Below the pieces are notes generated by a model. That model was not told the origin of the DNA. It made no database searches and saw only the letters and a list, made by a program, of their open reading frames with translations. From assembly GCA_963556695.1 (NCBI GenBank), contig CAUWAG010000008.1, forward strand, positions 186,001-250,000: 64,000 bases of DNA, in the 5' to 3' direction. The stretch is from Anthostomella pinea (Eukaryota > Ascomycota > Sordariomycetes > Xylariales > Xylariaceae). Positions 22,040-31,327 of the stretch are shown one piece after another (the first letter of the stretch is position 1; every line of letters starts with the position of its first letter). The translations under genes were made by a program, and so were the position numbers.

Positions 22040-24175
22040 ATGCCGCCTTCGTACACTCCAGAAGACCTCGAAGAGGCGATAGCCGCTGTAAACAACGATG
22101 ATCTATCCCTCCGTAAGGCCGCCCAACGCTATAGAGTACCGAAATCAACCCTCTCTCGCAAGGTTAAAGACACCGCGATGACCCAGATACAGACCAATCA
22201 CAAGAGCACTCACAATAAGCAAAAGAGCAGCCCTAAGCAAAAAAAAAAGGTTATTTTATGGATCCTATATCAAAAGAAGGCCTGTCACGCGCCAACTCAT
22301 AGCAATTTAAGGTACATCATCAAAAAGATCCTATAATCCGAGGGAAAACCGGATCATCTTGGGAACAAATACACACAAAACTTCATCTGCAGACACTCAG
22401 AGATCAAGACCAAGATGGGACAAAAGTTTGATTACAAGCGTATCAATGCCGCCACGCCCGAGAACGTCAATGGCTTCCATGACCGTTACGAGGATTTTGG
22501 CTTCATCAAACCCGAAAACCGGGCAAATATCGATAAGTACGGCATTATGCAGGGTCGTCAGTACGTGAATTGTCTAATCTAAGTGGTTTTGTGACGGCCT
22601 GCACAGACCTTCCCACATGACAAGCCGATAATTCTCAATAAGAGAAGGATCTGACCAGAGGATCCCCTTAAAGGGGCAACCTCCCGCTGTACCTATCTCT
22701 CTCTCTCTTCTTTTCCTCTCTAGTCTTGATATTCTCATCAATAGAGTAATAGCTGCTTGCTGCAGGCCATGTCCCAGCTCCCAAGTATGCTCGCTGTGAC
22801 AGGTTTTTGGACGGCTGACCGGGAGATCAGGTCTGATGGCCTTGTAATAGGCAGTTCTGGCTCAAAAGGGGCCAACGTCAAGTCCAATGACGACCGCACG
22901 TGGACTACTGTGGTAGAATCGATCACCACCACTGAGAAAAAGCTCCGGCCATTGGTTATCTTCAAAGCAAAATCAATCCAAACGCAATAATTTAAAGAGC
23001 AGCTCATCAAGGAGCATCCCACGATGGCAGACTGGATAGTAACGTACTCCATCAACTGCTGGACCTCGAACGAGATTACGCTGCATTGGCTAGAGAAGGC
23101 AAGTTTTTTCTGAGTTACTAGCTATAACTACATGCTAATTAGCCTTAAGGTATATTTATCTGATACTGTTCCCAAAGATTCTGATGATTTTCGCCTATTG
23201 GTGTTTAATAGCTATGACAGCCACTGCTTAGACGAGTTTATGTATCTCTCTTACATAAACAACGTGTATATGAGCTTTTTTCTTGCCCATACAGTAGGTT
23301 ATATGATCAACTAGTAGTTATTCTGCTAATAGGGGCAGTCTCACATCTTCCAGTCGCTAGATTTGACCGTTTTCTCGGTTATCAAAGCCGTCTACCGCCG
23401 CCTGATTGCCCAGCTTGGCCAGCTCAATGATTCGGCCCTTATTGGGTAGATTAAGTTCTTTTCTTGCCTAGCGAAAGCTTGCGATGAAGTTACGCCAGCT
23501 ATTATGCGTTCTGGATAGCGTACTACTGGGCTTTGGCCAGTAAATAGGCAAAAAAACGCTGGTAAATGAGCATATGGTGATGGCAAGGGAGATTCAAGCA
23601 GCAGCAACAGCTATAATGAACCCCCAGAGCACCCCAGAAGCACTAGAAGCCCCTAAATCAGGGTAAGATATAGCCCTGATGCTATCACAAGTTGTTGAGA
23701 CCCCTAAGCAGCGAACAGCAGTCCGCTCGGTTGCGAAGTCCTACGATGAGATGGTGGTTGAGTTAGCGCTCATAAGAGAGCTATTAGAGGCAAAAGACGA
23801 TGAAATTGAGCGTCTATAACCAAAGAAGCACCGTAAGGCACCCCAAGAAGAGCCTGATCAACGGCTTTAAAGAATTAGGGACGTTATTCAGGAACAAATT
23901 GAGCATATAGAGACTGCACAAACTACCATTAAGCAGCGGAAAGAGTGACGACGAGTTATGCGTGAAATACAGAACCTGAATACTGACAAATCAGAGAAAT
24001 CAATATCTGAACCCTCCCTAGAGTCAGATTCAGAAGAATCAAAGGAATTGGGACCCTCTGATAATGAAGGGGTGACTATTGACGAAGGGGGTGATAGCAC
24101 GGATAAGGAGTCTGACGAGCCCATTGTGGTGCGATCTTCACGCCGCGCAATCCGTCAGCCTGTGCGCTACCGCTA
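22040..24175 (+). pseudogene. Fot1/pogo transposase, heavily mutated
   Basis: The first piece (ATG 22040) keeps the helix-turn-helix (YTPEDLEEAI..LSLRKAAQRY). At 22988-22990 a TAA stands in IQTQ-FKEQL where relatives have Trp. In the DDE region the second acidic residue appears as Asn (LLVFNSYDSH, about 23200), where active relatives have L-x-L-D-G-H-G-S-H. The stops replacing Trp and the D-to-N change fit C-to-T mutation on either strand, as expected from repeat-induced point mutation (RIP). The C-terminal acidic tail (from about 23958, ending RQPVRYR) resembles that of the transposase at 43.6 kb, which ends APARYVD. Confidence 0.8.
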
Positions 24176-24293
24176 GAATACATAATATTGCTGAAAATTC
24201 TAAGAAAATTCAATCCAAATGCATTATATAGATTATCTAGAGCTTCAATTTTGATTGAGTTATCGGTGGGTGGCAGTGTAGCCTTTTGGTGTG

Positions 24294-24340
24294 AAAGCTG
24301 TCCCACATATGGGGGTGTCCCATTTATATGGCCCCGCCGT
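24294..24340. repeat. Right terminal inverted repeat of the 21.7-kb transposon
   Basis: Inverted partner of 21706-21752; TA follows at 24341-24342. Confidence 0.85.
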
Positions 24341-24357
24341 TATTACTTGCGGGCATA

Positions 24358-24429
24358 TTGAGTCTCATTAGTAGTTTGCTATCTACTGTTATGGCTCGAT
24401 GGGAGGTTAGCGGCACATCAAACCCCCTG
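24358..24429. repeat. Diverged repeat, copy 2
   Basis: Partner of 20686-20757. It starts 16 bp outside the right end of the 21.7-kb transposon. Confidence 0.45.
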
Positions 24430-24837
24430 CCTCATGGTAACCACAAGCCCTGGGGACGCAAAGTTCAGTCTCTGGGTATTATGTCATGCGGTACGATCAT
24501 AGTAATGCGCAGCATATGCCCGATGATTAAGTAGGGTTGAAATTAGGGAGACTAAGCCTTGCTGCTGGGTGCGAAGTCATCCCCCGCTGCCATCTCCCCA
24601 ACAGCTGCATATATGATTATCACCCAGGAGACAAACTTATACCTCAGGTACAAATTGTGATTTTGGACCAATGTGGCTCACCATCGGTGAAACCGTGCAT
24701 TCTTTGCAATTATCTCTTTCGATCTCACTTCCACCACCGCGATCATTACGGCTCTTCCACCTGAAATCATCGACGTCGCAGAGCAGATACGTCCACTGCC
24801 ACCGAGATTCCGCTCTACCATCGCGCGAACCAATAGT

Positions 24838-25995
24838 CATGGATAGTGCGCATAACGCCTGTGAGGCCTATCCTGATCTCGATCATGATGACCAGCAGAA
24901 CGGAGCTTAGCCGGATAACGCCCAGCGAGACGATGCGCAGCCCGGCGCAACTGGCTCGTTGAGCAGTACCCTCCAAGATGTACGTGGCACTTCGTCTGGG
25001 ATTTTTGTTATGGTTTACTGACCAGCTTTCATAGGGACAACAGGCTTATGAGGCAGGATATCCATCTACCAGCCTACATGGCTCAGACTTCCCATTCACC
25101 GGCAGCGAGTATGGGACTGGAGCTCTCCAGCAAAGCCTTATGAATATGGGCACGCATGCCAACTTCGATTCCGATTTTTTGCGTCCCATAGCCGCAGACG
25201 CTCGTACTGTCAGAAGGCGAACCATATGGGGGGGTAAAGATGTATGTTGTTCTGCAGAGGGCTACAATACTAATCAGGCCTGGGGGCCATGTATATGTAC
25301 ATGAATGGTTCCTTTGTTCCCAGGATGTGCTTCCTGACACGTTTCAGTGGCGCCAATTTCCCAGGCTTGCAGTACCAAGGCACCCACCGGAACCACCGCA
25401 CTACGCTGGAAGATTCGCAATCAGCTCATCACCACCAGAGCCGACAAGAGCACGAGCCCGTTCACGTTTATCAATCGCTGCTTAACGTCCCACGTATGAT
25501 GCCTTCGTCATTCCTCGCAGGCCAGCCCAAGAAGACGCCAGTACCGACATTGGCCAGCCGGCACGCAAAAGAAAGCGGACTAACAACGCATGTCAGAGAT
25601 ACCGCAGAGATCACCAACCTTGCGATGGTCAGAAGCCTCAGTGCTCACGATGTCTTGCGATCGACGATGCTTGCGTTTATATCGAGGGCAAGAAGCGAGG
25701 CCCCACCAAGGGGGCGGCCTCCCAAATTGGCGACAGAATACTCGGTATGATCCACCAGAACAACCCGGCCTTGGAGGCACAGATACAAACATTCCTGCAT
25801 GGAAAGGATGGCACGGGTATTCAGAGAGCGGAGTACGTTTCCAACGACAGGAACAAATCAGAGCTGACTGACTCTTTCCGCGAGGGGCCGCTACTTGGCC
25901 TGTGCAAGCCTCAGGTACCCCGTTCCCAAGGCACAGGAGGTCGTGTGGCGGGCGCAAGAGCTCCAATAACAGCAGGAGAAGCAGGAAACCGGTGA
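24838..25995 (+). pseudogene. Zn2Cys6 family copy C, probably broken (second Cys is Tyr)
   Basis: The 3' part, from about 25501 to the stop at 25993-25995, reads ARKRKRTNNACQRYRRDHQP and then the rest of the zinc cluster, GPTKG, NNPALEAQIQTFL and NKSELTDSFREGPL. This is the family architecture at full length, but cysteine 2 is Tyr (TAC; one G-to-A step from TGC). Upstream, low-complexity N-terminal pieces similar in composition to copy A appear from an ATG at 24838 and in other frames (24990-25500). The piece ending near 25520 (frame of 25289) does not join the zinc-cluster frame by any canonical intron I can find; the best candidate (25460-25520) gives the wrong phase. So a frameshift is likely. 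Interpretation: a recently decayed or diverged paralogue. Confidence 0.65.
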
Positions 25996-27110
25996 ATCCG
26001 GCCCGCTGGTATCATATGTACTTTGCCTTCGGTTACTTTCGTGGTATTGCTCACACTGGCAAGGCTATGGAGTTTGATAGACGAGGGCACCCACGACGTT
26101 GGTCAGATTGCGATGCGCCGGGTGTGCACTAATATAATCATATTGCTAGACTATGACTCCTTCCTAGGCACATGTTTCACGGACTATGCTTACTACTTGG
26201 CCATTACCTTGACGCTGTGGCCTGACAGGTAATGCCGGGCAAGGTGTCCGGCAAACTATTCTAAGGACACCACGGGCAACAACTCCAGCTGTGCCCACCA
26301 ACCATCCACGTTAAATACCTTCCTATTCTTTACGAAGTTACGTAGCTTTTTTAGTAAGTTGGATGGGGAGAAAAAAAGGTAGAGATGGGACGAATATATG
26401 AGGCGATTTGATAGACAACGTTGCGCTTTTAGAGGCTAGCTTACCTCTTGAATAGGGAGGTGGGATACCAGGTATGACCGTTAGGCCTGTTCATAAATCA
26501 CACTTTCAGATGGAAACAAAATCACTTGTTTGCGACTTGCTTACCCTATGTAAATGATGAGTAAGTGGATATATAGGATGCTAAATGTTGATTTTGATAT
26601 ATAGACACTTGTATCCAGGTTTGGTTCGGATCATTCTGTCGATATCAACGCCTCTCAACACAGGTTCTACTGGAGATGCAGTGCGGATTGTATAGGTAAG
26701 TGCAGAATCAGTGATATTACTCCATGCGATCACTGCATTACAGCTTTCTCTTGCCCTGCCTAGAGTCTTCCTATGATACTATATACGTCCTCGTATAGGC
26801 TGGACAGAATGGACTAGACCCCTGCCTTGGCTGGAGATTTCATAATGCCATAGAAATAGTAACCATTCGGCATGTAGCCACTGGGATTCTGTAGCAGTAC
26901 TGGTACTGGGGAGCTTGACTTGTTCAATCAACTTGTCGCCGTGTTTCCACTCTGTTGCCGGGTGACAGTTCAGCATCCGTATCCTAGGACACTACCATTT
27001 CACCCAATTGCCTCCACTCCAGAATCGCGCGGGCCTTTTCCCTCTACCCTTTCACCAACGCACCCCCCGGACGAGTCAGCTTCCCACTCGTTCGTTTCAC
27101 GCCGGCGATA
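25996..27110. other. Intergenic
   Basis: Spacer between Zn2Cys6 copies C and D. Short ORFs without recognisable content. Confidence 0.4.
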
Positions 27111-27328
27111 ATGGAGCAGAACGGATCGGATGATCGGGGCTCCTCCCATAATCCCAAAGGGATCGCCGCCAGCCTTGTCACCATGGCCCCGCAGACGACA
27201 TCAGAGAAGTAAGATGAGCTCCCGTCTTCTGTACACCCTCTCCAGAGAGAAGACTGACAAATTTTCCACAGTGGCCGAACGAGAACCCCCCTCCATCGCA
27301 TAATTATACCATCGAGACCAGCCCCTTC

Positions 27329-27910
27329 ATGAAAGAACGACCGTCCCTTCGCAATCCGCACTGGGCTACGACCGCTCAGGCAGCAACTCAGGGAGCCGGA
27401 GAAGAAGATGAAGAAGGAAAGAGACGCGACGAAGGAGCCGAAGAAGGCCGAGAGGGAGTTACACTTGACCGTACTACGGTGGACCAGGAAGGCGACTCCG
27501 AGAAAAAGAGGAAGCGTGCAGGCAATTCATGCCATGGCTGCCGCCTTTCCCACCAGACGTGTGATGAGGCAAAGCCGCGTTGCTCTTGGTGTGAAACACG
27601 CGGGAAGGCCTGCGAGTACCGACAGCCTAAGAAACGTGGGCCTGCCAAGGGCACGCAGAAACGTGCGCCTGCGACGTGCACGGCAGGACTGGGAGACCGC
27701 ATCCTCGGACCCCTCCACCGAGACAATCCTGCGCTGGAGCTGCAACTGCAGCAGTTTCTGCTAGCTCAGACTAGCGAGGGAACATCCCGGATGGACCAGA
27801 TCAAGGACGAGGAGAATAAGTCGGAATTAGTCGCTTCTTTCCTCGCAGGACCTCTATATGGAGTCTGCCGGAACGGGGTTTTCAATACCCAAAATGAAGA
27901 TGAGCAGTAG
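27329..27910 (+). CDS. Small Zn2Cys6 protein, family copy D
   Basis: ORF of 193 aa from the ATG at 27329. An acidic/basic N-terminus and KKRKR lead to cysteines 68, 71, 78, 85, 88 and 95, exactly the spacing of copy A, so all six zinc ligands are present. RGPAKG, then GDRILG, DNPALELQLQQFLL and NKSELVASFLAGPLYGVC follow; this C-terminal segment is shared with copies A and C. A possible 5' exon begins at ATG 27111 and ends at a GTAAGA donor (27209), with an acceptor at 27270-27271. However, joining them gives the wrong frame, so either the start is 27329 or one base is missing. Expected to be a nuclear DNA-binding protein; no activation domain is obvious. It lies tail-to-tail with the SDR gene (100-bp gap). 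Confidence 0.72.
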   Translation: MKERPSLRNPHWATTAQAATQGAGEEDEEGKRRDEGAEEGREGVTLDRTTVDQEGDSEKKRKRAGNSCHGCRLSHQTCDEAKPRCSWCETRGKACEYRQPKKRGPAKGTQKRAPATCTAGLGDRILGPLHRDNPALELQLQQFLLAQTSEGTSRMDQIKDEENKSELVASFLAGPLYGVCRNGVFNTQNEDEQ

Positions 27911-28009
27911 AGAGTGATGTCTGGGATGCTGGTCTGTGGCAGAACATCAATGAATGTATGAACGACCAAACGCAGTGCCTTCAACTGAGTGTCTACCGTT
28001 GGGCAATGA

Positions 28010-29015
28010 TTACCAAGCCCAAGTCTGGCCGTCCATGCCAACCATCAAATCCCTATCATCATCGCGCTTCCCCTCCACGATGTCCCTGCAGTTGAGTCCG
28101 CAAGGCCCGGGCTCACCGGCGCCCCATTGCTTCATCTGCTCCTTATCATCACCCGAGAAGTCTGTGGCTATGTATCCGGGGTCGAAGGCGAAGACCTTCA
28201 CCCCTTCCTTCTTCAACTCAAACGCGTTGCAGGCGGTCAACATGCCCAATCCTGCCTTGGTGACTCTGTACTCGCTGTGGGGCACATTATAGTATGCGAA
28301 ATTCGGGTTGAGACGTTCCGTAATGGAGCCCATGCTGCTCGTTACGTGGATGATGCGTTTGTCCTTCTTGCCGTGCGTAGGCTGCGTGAGCAGCAAGGGC
28401 TTGAGGGACTCCGTCAAAACGTAGGGTGCTATGAGGTTTGTCTCAAGGTTCTCCCGTAGCTGCGTCACTCCGTCGGCGGCTCTGCTTGTGATGCCGGCGT
28501 TGTTGATGAGGACGTCGACGCGGCCCATCTCTGTCTGTGTTACGGTATTACGTAATACCTCCACATATTCATGTACATATATACCCCTAGCTTCCCCGTT
28601 CTCTTCCGACCTTGCCTCTTCTTCCTTAGATATTGTTGAATCTAGATATTTCATACCATCAGCCCTGACCAGCGCAGCTGCAGGCCTGATTGTCACAGTC
28701 TGCATGGTCGAGACGGCGCTGGCAATAGACTCGGATGAAGTCATCTCCAGTTGAATAGGAGACACCGTGTTATCCCCCTTGATTTCCATTGAGGATATCG
28801 CTGCCTTCCCCTTTTCAAGGTCACGGCTCCCCAGGTAGACGTGGTAAGGAGCGCCACTTCCTGTTCCAGAGCTCGAGGGTGCGGATGACAGCAATGCCCT
28901 CACAATTTCGAGGCCAATGCCTTTGTTGGCGCCTATTGCGATTCGTCAATTGAATCTTACGACGGTGTGGTTTGGGGGTGAATGTACCTGTGACGAGCAC
29001 AACAGTCTTCTCCAT
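28010..29015 (-). CDS. Short-chain dehydrogenase/reductase
   Basis: Classical SDR. ATG at 29015; a first exon of only 28 bp (29015-28988) and a 55-bp intron (28933-28987) that splits the nucleotide-binding motif TGANKGIG. VDVLINNAGI, the catalytic Ser in HVTSSMGS and the YRVTK (Tyr-x3-Lys) motif follow, ending at 28010. Read straight through, the second exon gives 316 aa with an unusual AT-rich insertion of about 42 residues before MGRVDVLINN. A GTATGA donor at 28656 and a CAG acceptor at 28531-28533 bound an intron of exactly 126 bp that would remove it in frame, giving 274 aa, closer to family length. Cofactor NAD(P)H; substrate unknown. Cytosolic, no signal peptide seen. Confidence 0.85.
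28531..28656 (-). other. Candidate in-frame 126-bp intron in the SDR
   Basis: AT-rich insert without stop codons, GTATGA donor, ACAGACAG acceptor, divisible by three. Removing it joins VRAD to EMGRVDVLINN as in other SDRs. Confidence 0.6.
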
Positions 29016-30661
29016 TGTGGTGTTTCTTGGGTTTGTAGCCGACGTCCTAGTACTAGACCTGCCTACTCCGATTGGAACAACTCGATTGCTGGTGATTGCT
29101 GATGTACGTGAAGAAGACAAGACACTATGAAGCTAGCTAGAGGACGTGGTCCGATGTATATAGGGTCAGTCCTGTCGGGCTACTTAATGCCGTGACACCG
29201 ATGCTAGGGACAAGCTGCCTTGTGTATTGTGTAGGCCTTCTTCCCGAGCCCCGATCCGGAGATCCCCCTCTAACCGGATTTAGGAGATAGTCGATATCGT
29301 CTCCGGTTAGACTCGATGGTACAGTTGAATCAACTGCTGTTGTAGCGTTGCGAACCTGTTTCCGATAGGGTGCAGGATTGATGTTGGTGACAACGGGTGG
29401 AATTTCGATGACGAAAAAGAGTCTCTTAACTCCAGGGTGACTCCGGGGATAAGAGAATTCAGGGGATAAGATAACCCCGAGGTGAATGATCCCTGCTGTC
29501 ACTTCAGACACATCGCGGGTAGTTCAAACATTGGCTTTGATATCTTAGAAGAGGCATGTGTGATGAATCCGACAAGACGAAGTGAGTGTTTGATTTCCGA
29601 TCTGTAATTAACAGGCGATCACAACAAATCCTTGTAAGCCGCTGGCTTCGTCGTACAGAACATGTGGGCCGCGGAGTCAAGTTTAAACATGCCCCTTCTG
29701 CGTATTCAGATAAACGATTGAAAGGATCCATTGACAGAGTGAGAGCGATCGGATAGCTGGCTGGAGTCACGCATCACTTGTGCTTCACAGCAATGGTTGT
29801 TGATATGATGTTGAGGCACAGGCCGACAGGGCTCGCCGTTCTGATGAGATCTCTGTCCGAGACCTTAGCTCTTGTCGGTCCTCCTTTCGAGGCCCATCTA
29901 CTTATTGGGTATGGTGCCGAAGGTTGCAAGCCATGGTTTCGGAGTCACAGCTGTGCGAACAACCCCATAAATGGGCTAGGCTACACCACTTGCGGCTTGC
30001 CTAGGTTGGCTGTCGTCAGATTTTTTGCGGATATCCCAAAGGGCAAGGAGCACGTCAACCCTTGGGTGCAGCGTGCAATTAAAGCTGTCATGTGTTGTGT
30101 TGATAAGCAGAGCCTGGCGTGGAAAGCAGTGACTTCCGAAGATAGTAAAGATAGGTAGCCACTCTGGTGAATAAGTTGACCACGTTTCACCTTCATGAAT
30201 AAGCATTTGTAGTATATCTTCATGTTTCCATAGTAGAAGTCTAAGCATCGCGGACACGGCTTTTGGGCATAGCCAGGCCATATGGAAATCTTCTACACAT
30301 GTTAAACTGACTAGCTCAGACCTTCTGTAGGAACTAGGCTTCCATCGCAAGAGAAAGGAAGGCAGGCTAATATTACTGTCGACATTACGCTGCGAGCTGG
30401 ACAGGACAACCGCTAGCATCATTGGCATTTAAATCCCAACCAAGAGCTGCGGCTCACCGATGCTATGCAGTTCGTGTTAGTGTTTGATTGAGGGAAGACC
30501 TTGTTGTGCAGATGAAATGCGCCAGCCTTAGTCTGGCCGCCGCCATTGGATATCATGATGGTGCACTACGAAAGCGACTTCAGTGCTACTGCTCGACCAC
30601 TTGAATACCCCTTGTTCACCGAAATATGTGCTTACACATGCAGTGATTCGATATTGAACTC
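29016..30661. other. Intergenic with one strong inverted repeat
   Basis: SDR promoter side, then non-coding sequence. An inverted repeat lies at 29270-29310. No gene recognised. Confidence 0.4.
29270..29310. repeat. Inverted repeat
   Basis: Arms CTAACCGGA (29270-29278) and TCCGGTTAG (29302-29310), with an inner GGAGA / TCTCC partner pair. Function unknown. Confidence 0.6.
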
Positions 30662-31327
30662 CTAGTGTTGTGCTATGGCAGAGGTGCAACCATTGGACAA
30701 AATGCCAGACATGCTGTGCATTTTATCAATGTCAAATCGTTGAATGACATACACTCCACGTCCGAACAGCCTGGCAGAGTGCCATTGCATACGCCACAGT
30801 TGAGTTTCTACGGATATGAATTCCTCCAATGATCCATTACAAGCTGCCGTTTCAATATCGGTGAGAGGGGAGGCACCTCGAGTGTGCCACCGCAACGCGC
30901 AGCACCAGCGGTCAGCTGTGAAAATGCTGCGACCTGACCCAGGCTCATGACCTACGTAGCATTGTTTGCCATGATCATGCACAAGACCTGGGAGTGCAGT
31001 ACCGTTCCATGCAAGTAAGCAAGGCTGCGCATGGACAGGGCCAGCAGATATACACAGGCCTATTGGAGGCCTGTAGCGAGCGTGTTCGGCTACCAGGTGC
31101 AGGAGGGCATTCTCCAACATCAGGCAAATGTTAAGGATTGAAACATTTGTTTTCCACTGTCGCACAATAGTAGCGAAATGCAGGCTCTTGTCCGTGCAGA
31201 TGGTGATAGGACGGAGCGATTTGAAGAGTCCATTGGCGCTTCGAGCGTCTGAGTATTGGCTCTGCTCTGTCGTGCCAGAAGAGCGAGCCGCCTTCGTGAC
31301 ACCGATGTATGTCTGGCCAATTGGCAT
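30662..31327 (-). CDS. Hypothetical ORF, doubtful
   Basis: Open frame of 221 codons from an ATG at 31327. Rich in Cys, His, Trp and Ser; no motif, signal or membrane segment I recognise. Longer than most chance frames in this region, which is the only support. No neighbour gives context. Confidence 0.2.
   Translation of the reverse strand: MPIGQTYIGVTKAARSSGTTEQSQYSDARSANGLFKSLRPITICTDKSLHFATIVRQWKTNVSILNICLMLENALLHLVAEHARYRPPIGLCISAGPVHAQPCLLAWNGTALPGLVHDHGKQCYVGHEPGSGRSIFTADRWCCALRWHTRGASPLTDIETAACNGSLEEFISVETQLWRMQWHSARLFGRGVYVIQRFDIDKMHSMSGILSNGCTSAIAQH

Larger units (their letters stand above)
21706..24340 (+). mobile_element. Dead Fot1/pogo-type DNA transposon, 2,635 bp
   Basis: Terminal inverted repeats of about 44 bp, starting ACGGCGGGGCCATATAAATG, are almost identical at both ends (21706 onward; 24340 backward), and the element is flanked by TA (21704-21705; 24341-24342), the pogo/Tc1 target duplication. 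Inside, plus-strand fragments in several frames follow a Fot1-like transposase. They are an N-terminal psq-type HTH (22040), a CENP-B-like DNA-binding part with MGQKFDYKRINAATPENVNG (about 22415), a WTTVVESITTTEKKLRPLVI core (about 22900), a DDE region near 23150-23320 and a charged C-terminus ending at 24175. Numerous stops and frameshifts make it non-autonomous. Confidence 0.88.

Noticed and set aside
25460..25520. 61-bp intron in Zn2Cys6 copy C
   Set aside because: Ends and a branch-like CTTAAC are plausible, but removal leaves the downstream zinc-cluster frame out of phase.
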